Source: Vreelandella zhaodongensis
GTDB taxonomy: Bacteria; Pseudomonadota; Gammaproteobacteria; Pseudomonadales; Halomonadaceae
Assembly: GCF_013415115.1 (NCBI RefSeq)
Contig: NZ_JACCDD010000006.1
Coordinates: forward strand, 1-64,000
DNA length: 64,000 nt
Reading direction: 5' to 3'
Shown here: positions 58,635-64,000 of the stretch, piece by piece
Numbering within the stretch: position 1 is the first letter of the stretch
Layout: every line of letters starts with the position of its first letter
Notes under the pieces: model-generated
Told to the model about the DNA's origin: nothing
Databases searched by the model: none
Seen by the model: the letters and a program-made list of their open reading frames with translations, nothing else
Program-made: the position numbers and the translations under genes

Positions 58635-59822
58635 CTACTGGCGCATACGACGTGCGGCGGCATCCAGCGCTTCTTGCGGGGTCTGGCGTCCGCTACCTAT
58701 GTTTTGCAGCGCGGGCTCCATTGCTGACCAGAAGGCACCCATTTCAGGAATATTGGGCATTGGCATACCCATCTCAGCATTTTCCAACGTCGCTGCAATG
58801 TTAGCGTCATCGGCCAGCTCAGCTTGATACTCGATGTGGGCCACTGCACCTAGCGAGCCATCGCTATTAAAGGTACGCATGCCATCTTCGCTGAGCAGGT
58901 AATTTTCCAAAAACTCAATAGCGAGAAAGTCATTTGGCGATGCAGCATTGATCATGGCAGTCATTACCCCAAACATAGGTTTGGCGCGCTCATCACCTAC
59001 TTTTGGCAGCAGTGCGACCCCATAGTCGATGCCGCTTCTTTCCAGGTTGGGCCATGCCCAGGGGCCGCTGATCATGGTCGCTACTTCACCCTGGTTAAAG
59101 CGGGTGTCCATCAGGTTGTAATCGGTGCCTCGGGGCAGTACGCCACTTTCGATTAATTCCACCAGCAGCTCAGCCCCTTGCAGGGCTCCTTCGTTGTTAA
59201 CGCCGATGTCGCCAATGTCATAGCCGCTGTCGGTCTGCTTGAAGGGATAGCCGCCGTTGGCGGCAAGCAATGTCCAACCGTAATAAGGTTCGCTGTAATC
59301 AAATAGGATGGCTTTTTTGCCTTCTGGAGAGAGGGCTGCATCAAGTTCCATCAGTTCAGCAAAGCTTTCTGGCGGCGCTTCTACGAGTGCTTTGTTGTAA
59401 ATCAGCCCCAGCGATTCGACCGATATCGGATAGCCATAAGTGTCGCCATTCCACAGCACCGCTTCCCAGGTGAAGTCGTAAAACGCCTCACGGAATCCGT
59501 CACTTGGGGCTACCTGCTTTAGCAGGCCGCTTTGTGCCCACTCGCCCATGCGGTCGTGAGCCCAGATCACAATATCCGGCCCTTGGCCGCTGCCAGCCGC
59601 TTGTTGAAAACGATCGGTAAGGTTATCGGGGAAAATCACCCGCACCTCGATGCCAGTGTCTTCAAGAAACTGTTCGGCAACTGCGCGAATGCCCTCCTGG
59701 CCTTTATTGTCGCCCATCCAGATGGTGATGCGATCATCGTCGAATGCAAAGGCGGGCAGGGCAGCGCTGGCAGCCAGTGTGGCGGCTAGCAGCGGCATCA
59801 TAAGTGGTCGATACGTTGCCAT
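58635..59822 (-). CDS. malE: Maltose/maltodextrin-binding periplasmic protein MalE
   Basis: This 395-residue protein has a cleavable signal peptide (to about residue 26, ending PAFA). The mature domain keeps MalE landmarks: ITIWMGDNKGQEGI, YGYPISVESLGLIYNKALV, MISGPWAWPNLERSGIDYGVALLP (quoted in part) and FLENYLLSEDGM. The length nearly equals E. coli MalE (396). It is first of malEFG; no malK follows, the nearest being at 43767. Confidence 0.94.
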   Translation of the reverse strand: MATYRPLMMPLLAATLAASAALPAFAFDDDRITIWMGDNKGQEGIRAVAEQFLEDTGIEVRVIFPDNLTDRFQQAAGSGQGPDIVIWAHDRMGEWAQSGLLKQVAPSDGFREAFYDFTWEAVLWNGDTYGYPISVESLGLIYNKALVEAPPESFAELMELDAALSPEGKKAILFDYSEPYYGWTLLAANGGYPFKQTDSGYDIGDIGVNNEGALQGAELLVELIESGVLPRGTDYNLMDTRFNQGEVATMISGPWAWPNLERSGIDYGVALLPKVGDERAKPMFGVMTAMINAASPNDFLAIEFLENYLLSEDGMRTFNSDGSLGAVAHIEYQAELADDANIAATLENAEMGMPMPNIPEMGAFWSAMEPALQNIGSGRQTPQEALDAAARRMRQ

Positions 59823-60065
59823 AATGTGAATACCTCGTTGTTGTTGTCTTAGAGTGCTGCTATGAGAGTTTGAAAAGCAGCGCTTTAGTCAGTGTCAGCG
59901 TGGCCAATTAAGCGCGTGCACACCTCATCCTTAAGGGGCGTAGTGGTGGCGTATCTAAGGGGCGTAGAGTGAACGAAAAGGTAACAATAAAGAGGTAATA
60001 CGAAGGGTATAGACGTCGACAAGGCATAAACAAAGCGCAGCCGGGGGAGGTCAATGCTAAATTTT

Positions 60066-60080
60066 TGTAGTAAAATTACA
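60066..60080 (+). promoter_or_regulatory. HexR-type operator of zwf
   Basis: TGTAGTAAAATTACA is a near-perfect 15-bp palindrome that fits the HexR site known in gammaproteobacteria. It covers the -35 position relative to TATAAT at 60093-60098, so binding would block transcription. The same word, one base changed, lies between pyk and gap. Confidence 0.8.
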
Positions 60081-60117
60081 TGAAATATTGCGTATAATGC
60101 CCAGTATCAAGTAGATT

Positions 60118-60151
60118 TTAGGTAATCTAACTACATTAGGTCATCTAATTA
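60118..60151 (+). repeat. Tandem 16-bp quasi-palindromic repeat in the zwf leader
   Basis: TTAGGTAATCTAACTA (60118-60133) and TTAGGTCATCTAATTA (60136-60151) agree at 14 of 16 positions and repeat every 18 bp. Each contains TTAG..CTAA dyad symmetry. They fill the space between the -10 and the ribosome site (TAGGAGCTGAG) of zwf. They may bind a second regulator or act in the RNA. Confidence 0.6.
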
Positions 60152-60166
60152 TAAATAGGAGCTGAG

Positions 60167-61660
60167 ATGAGCCAGTCACATGCCCCGCTAGGCGGTACGA
60201 ATCACGCTATTGATTTAGCGCTGTTTGGGGCGCTGGGCGACCTTGCGATGCGCAAGCTGTTTCCAGCGCTTTATCACCTTGACCGTGAAGGCTTGATGCC
60301 AAAAAGCACGCGGATCATGGGGCTGGCGCGTCAAGCACATGATACCGCTGCGTTTCGCCAGTTAGTGAATGGCGCACTGCAAAAGCGGCTGAAAAAAGAT
60401 GAGCAGGATAAAGAGAGCCTCGAACGCTTTCTCAATCGGCTTGACTACTGCCAGCTGGATTTCAAAAAAGCAGAGGGCTTTGAACAGGTACGTGAGTGGC
60501 GCGAAGGCTCCGAGCGCCCCATGGTCGTCTATCTATCCGTTGGCGCCATGATCTACGGCGATATTTGCCGCAACCTTGAGGCAAGTGGCAGCTTAGATGA
60601 TCAAACTCGGGTGGTCGTTGAGAAGCCTATCGGCTATGACCTGGTGTCATCAGAAGAAGTCAACGACGCTATCGGGGCGGTTTTCCCAGAGTCCCGTGTC
60701 TATCGAATCGACCACTACTTGGGGAAAGAAACCGTACAGAACCTGATTGCGCTGCGCTTTGCTAACCCACTTTTTGGGACGCAATGGAACCAGAACCACA
60801 TTTCCCATGTAGAAATTACCGTCGCAGAAAAGGTCGGCATTGAAGGACGCTGGGGCTACTTCGATGATGCTGGTCAGCTTCGCGATATGGTGCAAAACCA
60901 CCTGCTCCAGCTGTTGTGTTTGATTGCCATGGATCCGCCTTCCAATCTGGATGCTGACGCCATTCGTGATGAGAAGGTAAAAGTGCTTAAAGCGCTTAAG
61001 CCTTTTAACGGCGAGGCGCTGGGGCGTGACGTGGTGCGCGGACAATATACTGCGGGCACCAACGACGGCCAGCCAGTACCGGGCTATCTGGAAGAAGACG
61101 GGGCGAATACTGAAAGCCAGACCGAAACCTTTGTGGCAATGAAAACCGAAGTTTCCAACTGGCGCTGGGCGGGTGTGCCGTTCTACCTGCGCACCGGTAA
61201 GCGCATGCCTGAAAAGCTGTCCCAAATCGTGATCCACTTCCGCCAGCAACCGCACTATATTTTTGATCCTGATCAGCGGGGGATTGCGTCTAACAAGCTG
61301 ATCATTCGTCTGCAGCCGGATGAAGGGATAGCACTTCAGGTGCTCACCAAAGACAGCGGTTTGGATAAAGGTATGCGTCTGCGTCCTGGCCCGCTGCACC
61401 TGGATTTTAATAGCGCGTTCCCCAAATCGCGTATCCCCGATGCCTACGAGCGCTTGCTGCTGGAGGTCATGAAGGGTCAGCAGTATCTGTTCGTGCGCCG
61501 CGATGAAGTCGAACACGCCTGGCGCTGGTGCGACCAGCTCATCGACGGCTGGAAAGCACGTGAAACACCGCCGCGCCGTTACCCAGCAGGCTCTTGGGGG
61601 CCGGTCGCCTCCATTGCCATGATTACCCAAGATGGCCGCAGTTGGTATGAGGACTATTAA
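60167..61660 (+). CDS. zwf: Glucose-6-phosphate dehydrogenase
   Basis: This 497-residue cytoplasmic enzyme oxidises glucose 6-phosphate to 6-phosphogluconolactone. The nucleotide-binding motif is [19 protein letters not shown], with Leu where many enzymes have Ser, as I recall also for Pseudomonas Zwf. The substrate motif [14 protein letters not shown] is intact. It heads zwf-pgl, one base before the pgl ATG, under a HexR-type site. It feeds both the pentose phosphate and Entner-Doudoroff routes. Confidence 0.97.
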   Translation: MSQSHAPLGGTNHAIDLALFGALGDLAMRKLFPALYHLDREGLMPKSTRIMGLARQAHDTAAFRQLVNGALQKRLKKDEQDKESLERFLNRLDYCQLDFKKAEGFEQVREWREGSERPMVVYLSVGAMIYGDICRNLEASGSLDDQTRVVVEKPIGYDLVSSEEVNDAIGAVFPESRVYRIDHYLGKETVQNLIALRFANPLFGTQWNQNHISHVEITVAEKVGIEGRWGYFDDAGQLRDMVQNHLLQLLCLIAMDPPSNLDADAIRDEKVKVLKALKPFNGEALGRDVVRGQYTAGTNDGQPVPGYLEEDGANTESQTETFVAMKTEVSNWRWAGVPFYLRTGKRMPEKLSQIVIHFRQQPHYIFDPDQRGIASNKLIIRLQPDEGIALQVLTKDSGLDKGMRLRPGPLHLDFNSAFPKSRIPDAYERLLLEVMKGQQYLFVRRDEVEHAWRWCDQLIDGWKARETPPRRYPAGSWGPVASIAMITQDGRSWYEDY

Positions 61661-61661
61661 T

Positions 61662-62327
61662 ATGAGCGAAGCACGTCAAGCGCTAGCACAACAGCTAGCA
61701 GAAGCGGTCTTCCAGGCATTGGCCGAAGACCTGGTACGCCAGGAGCGCGCGTTATTAGTCGTATCGGGTGGCTCTACGCCGGTGCCATTTTTTAAAGCCC
61801 TGGCAGCGAAGCCGCTGCCTTGGGCGCGCATTGATATTACCCTGGCCGATGAACGCTGGGTGGATGAGCAAAGTAGCGATAGCAACGCCAAGCTGGTGCG
61901 AGAAAACTTGCTTCAAGGAGCGGCTGCGAACGCCAACTTCGTACCGCTAACCTCAGATGACTCAACGCCGGAAGAGGGTGTTGAAGAGGTTGCCAAACGC
62001 ACGGCATCTCTGCCTTGGCCCGCCAGCGTTGTGATTTTGGGAATGGGAGGCGATGGCCATACAGCGTCGCTGTTCCCCGACAGCCTAGAGCTAGGTTTGG
62101 CGCTCTCTACCGATGAGCCGCTTGTCGCGGTTCGCACACCTAGTCAGCCGCAGCCGCGTATTACTTTCTCGGCTGATCGCCTGCATCAGGCGCACCGACA
62201 TATTTTACATATTACTGGCGATGATAAGCGCAGCGTATTGGCAAACGCCATGAATGGTGATGATGTCCGTAAGCTGCCCATTCGTGCGTTTTTATCTTGC
62301 CCATTGGCGATCTATTGGGCCCCCTAA
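61662..62327 (+). CDS. pgl: 6-phosphogluconolactonase
   Basis: This 221-residue DevB/SOL-type enzyme hydrolyses 6-phosphogluconolactone to 6-phosphogluconate. Motifs: VVSGGSTPVPFF, ITLADERWVDEQSSDSNAKLV in part, and VILGMGGDGHTASLFPDS. I took ATG 61662, one base after the zwf stop; earlier in-frame ATGs lie inside zwf. It is translated with zwf. Confidence 0.94.
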   Translation: MSEARQALAQQLAEAVFQALAEDLVRQERALLVVSGGSTPVPFFKALAAKPLPWARIDITLADERWVDEQSSDSNAKLVRENLLQGAAANANFVPLTSDDSTPEEGVEEVAKRTASLPWPASVVILGMGGDGHTASLFPDSLELGLALSTDEPLVAVRTPSQPQPRITFSADRLHQAHRHILHITGDDKRSVLANAMNGDDVRKLPIRAFLSCPLAIYWAP

Positions 62328-62428
62328 TGCGTCGCGCTGGGGCCTGTGCTTAGTTTTTGAATAGCACTTGGCACCGCAGGCTTTCGCCAATAAACGTTTG
62401 CCAGTAACACCTGCTTGGAGACTCACTG

Positions 62429-63091
62429 ATGACAATCGATAAACAGCTACCCTCAACGCGCACCGCCGAGCTTGATAGCATTTGCTTAAAAGCTGAGGTC
62501 ATTCCGGTGATTACCATTGACCGCCTTGAAGATGCGGTACCGTTGGGCCGTGCCTTGGTGGAAGGTGGCTTAAGCGTTCTGGAGATTACCTTACGTACCG
62601 ACTGTGCCCTGGAAGCAATTAAACGCATGAAAGAAGCGCTTCCGGGGGCCAGCATCGGTGTAGGTACTGTGTTGACTCCCGCGCAATACCGCCAAGCTGA
62701 ACAGGTGGGCGCAGATTTTGTGGTGACCCCTGGCGCGACAGAAGCACTTTATCGCTATGGCGTAGAAAGCCCGGTGCCAATGTTGCCCGGCGTATCAACG
62801 ATCTCTGAATTGATGACCGGCTGGCAGTACGGCTATCGCCGCTTCAAGTTTTTCCCGGCTGAGTCCAGTGGTGGTGCCAAAGCCATTAAAGCCTTTGGTG
62901 CGCCGATCCCCGAAGCGCGTTTTTGCCCAACCGGCGGTATCACGGTCGATAACGCTGAAACCTACCTCTCACTACCCAATGTTATGTGTGTAGGCGGTTC
63001 CTGGTTAACGCCGAAAGCCATGGTAGAAGCGGAAGATTGGGACGGTATTCGCGAGCTGGCCCGTCAGGCTGCTGAGCGTTTTCACCACTAA
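62429..63091 (+). CDS. eda: KDPG aldolase (2-dehydro-3-deoxyphosphogluconate aldolase)
   Basis: This 220-residue cytoplasmic enzyme splits KDPG into pyruvate and glyceraldehyde 3-phosphate. The catalytic Glu52 is in LEITLRT and the Schiff-base Lys140 in RRFKFFPAES; FCPTGGIT follows. A TTGGAG ribosome site precedes the ATG. It lies 101 bp after pgl, probably in the same transcript. edd, the step that makes KDPG, is not in the window. Confidence 0.96.
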   Translation: MTIDKQLPSTRTAELDSICLKAEVIPVITIDRLEDAVPLGRALVEGGLSVLEITLRTDCALEAIKRMKEALPGASIGVGTVLTPAQYRQAEQVGADFVVTPGATEALYRYGVESPVPMLPGVSTISELMTGWQYGYRRFKFFPAESSGGAKAIKAFGAPIPEARFCPTGGITVDNAETYLSLPNVMCVGGSWLTPKAMVEAEDWDGIRELARQAAERFHH

Positions 63092-63166
63092 AGAATACGA
63101 TGTAAATCGACACGAGCACTCTCGTTACTTGCCTCACTGATATCGGGTCATGTGGGTAAGTCATTT

Positions 63167-63198
63167 GCCCGAGCATATTGCCATGCTCGGGCTTTTTT
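63167..63198 (+). terminator. Rho-independent terminator after eda
   Basis: The 10-bp stem GCCCGAGCAT / ATGCTCGGGC has a 6-base loop, followed by TTTTTT. Confidence 0.92.
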
Positions 63199-63251
63199 GT
63201 GTGCTTCACCTAACGGCGTAGAGCAGAGAAGAAAAAAGCGTGTTAGCCTCA

Positions 63252-63267
63252 ACTTAATCGATTAAGT
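63252..63267. promoter_or_regulatory. Perfect LacI-type operator before the GH32 gene
   Basis: ACTTAATCGATTAAGT is a perfect 16-bp palindrome. Its inner 14 bases are identical to the site at 37420-37433. It lies 15-30 bp before the proposed GH32 start, within the likely 5' leader or core promoter. Confidence 0.8.
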
Positions 63268-63281
63268 CAGGGTTTTTAACA

Positions 63282-64000
63282 TTGGATCTCGTCAAATTTA
63301 CTCCTCTCAGGCCAACGCTGCATTTTACGCCGCCTACCGGCTGGATGAATGATCCCAACGGACTCGTGTATTTCGAAGGAGAGTATCATCTCTTTTATCA
63401 ATACCATCCCCATGACACGGTATGGGGGCCAATGCACTGGGGGCATGCCATCAGCACCGATCTCTGCCATTGGGAACACTTGCCTATTGCGCTGGCGCCA
63501 GATGCCCAAGGCGCGTGTTTTTCAGGTAGTGCCATCGTGGATGAGTATGATGTGACGGGGCTGTTTAACGGCCAGCCGGGGCTGCTGGCGTTTTATACCT
63601 GCCACCGAGTGCTTTCCGATGACCCTGAAGATTATGAGCAGTCACAGTGTTTGGCTTATAGCCGCGACAAGGGGCGCACTTGGCATCAATACGCCAATAA
63701 CCCAGTGCTACCCGCATCAGGGTTTAAAGATTTTCGCGACCCAAAAGTGTTCTGGCATGCCGCTACCCAGCGTTGGGTAATGGCGCTGGCCTGTGGGCAG
63801 GAAATTCATTTTTACACCTCGGACAATCTGTTGGACTGGCAGTTTGCCAGTGCGTTTGGTGAGGGCCACGGCGCGCATACTCAGCACCCTTGGGAGTGCC
63901 CTGATCTGTTTGAACTACCTGTGGAAGACGCTAAAAATGGCCAGGTGGCTAGCCGCTGGGTATTAATTGTGGGCATTGGTGCTACGCCAGATAATGCCTT
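63282..64000 (+). CDS. GH32 beta-fructofuranosidase / sucrose(-6-phosphate) hydrolase (3' end outside window)
   Basis: The first 239 codons are in the window. GH32 motifs are complete so far: WMNDPNG with the Asp nucleophile (near 63342-63362), FSGSA, FRDPK with the transition-state Asp, and WECPDLF with the acid/base Glu. There is no in-frame ATG before the WMNDPNG methionine. TTG 63282, with AGGG nine bases upstream, is therefore my start. No signal peptide is seen, so it should act in the cytoplasm on sucrose or its phosphate. It shares an operator with the importer cluster. Confidence 0.88.
   Translation, partial: MDLVKFTPLRPTLHFTPPTGWMNDPNGLVYFEGEYHLFYQYHPHDTVWGPMHWGHAISTDLCHWEHLPIALAPDAQGACFSGSAIVDEYDVTGLFNGQPGLLAFYTCHRVLSDDPEDYEQSQCLAYSRDKGRTWHQYANNPVLPASGFKDFRDPKVFWHAATQRWVMALACGQEIHFYTSDNLLDWQFASAFGEGHGAHTQHPWECPDLFELPVEDAKNGQVASRWVLIVGIGATPDNA

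Larger units (their letters stand above)
59823..60166. promoter_or_regulatory. Divergent malE / zwf control region
   Basis: This 344-bp stretch has no gene. The malE side holds a 12-bp direct repeat TAAGGGGCGTAG (59932-59943 and 59956-59967) and, on the minus strand, AAGGATGAGG near 59923-59932. GGGGGAGG lies at 60043-60050. These are possible MalT boxes, though divergent from the consensus. The zwf side holds a HexR-type site, a -10 TATAAT (60093-60098) and a tandem 16-bp repeat (60118-60151). Confidence 0.65.

Noticed and set aside
60650..61630. 326-codon minus-strand open frame opposite zwf
   Set aside because: Zwf is full length with all motifs on the plus strand. The antisense frame shows no family features or ribosome site.

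Overview
This window reads as a chromosomal stretch of a halophilic gammaproteobacterium of the Halomonas/Vreelandella group. The basis is my recognition of family sequences, not a search. The GH13 enzyme at 32451-34067 has the 538-residue length and the D202/E271/D333 catalytic numbering of the alpha-glucosidase known from Halomonas sp. H11. The Pgi/Zwf/Pgl/Eda set and the Kdp and Trk systems fit the same group.

Left third (1-17453): a contact-dependent growth inhibition (CDI) locus. A giant CdiA/FhaB-type exoprotein runs in from the left edge. It ends in a DNA/RNA non-specific endonuclease toxin domain and is followed at once by a YezG-like immunity gene. Behind it lie two orphan toxin/immunity modules without a credible start codon and a last broken fragment. 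The first orphan carries a 3.44-kb co-linear copy of the C-terminal half of cdiA and then switches to a different toxin. The second has a membrane-type immunity protein. This is a toxin-switching array.

Middle (17504-44882): sugar metabolism. It holds a GFA-family protein, pgi, the fructose PTS operon fruBKA with divergent fruR, mgsA, pyk and divergent gap. Next come a LacI-family regulator, an ABC transporter for alpha-glucosides (binding protein, two permeases, ATPase) with an embedded alpha-glucosidase, and a divergent LamB/ScrY-like porin. malT, a second GH13 glucosidase and a malK-type ATPase follow.

Potassium block (44927-55935): kdpFABCDE, including a 26-residue kdpF, lies between trkA and trkH, which both point the other way.

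Right end (56118-64000): malEFG without its own malK, then zwf-pgl and eda (oxidative and Entner-Doudoroff steps; edd is not here). A GH32 sucrose/fructan hydrolase gene runs off the right edge.

Shared operators tie the sugar genes together. A HexR-type site (TGTAGTAAAATTACA or close variants) lies upstream of zwf, between pyk and gap, and upstream of pgi. A LacI-type palindrome (CTTAATCGATTAAG) lies in the transporter/porin intergenic region and again before the GH32 gene. Cra/FruR-type sites (TGAATCGATTCA) lie before fruB. The simplest reading is one sucrose/alpha-glucoside catabolic network. A porin and ABC import feed cytoplasmic glucosidases or GH32, fructose enters through the PTS, and glucose carbon goes through Zwf-Pgl-(Edd)-Eda. 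No tRNA, rRNA, CRISPR array or insertion sequence was seen.
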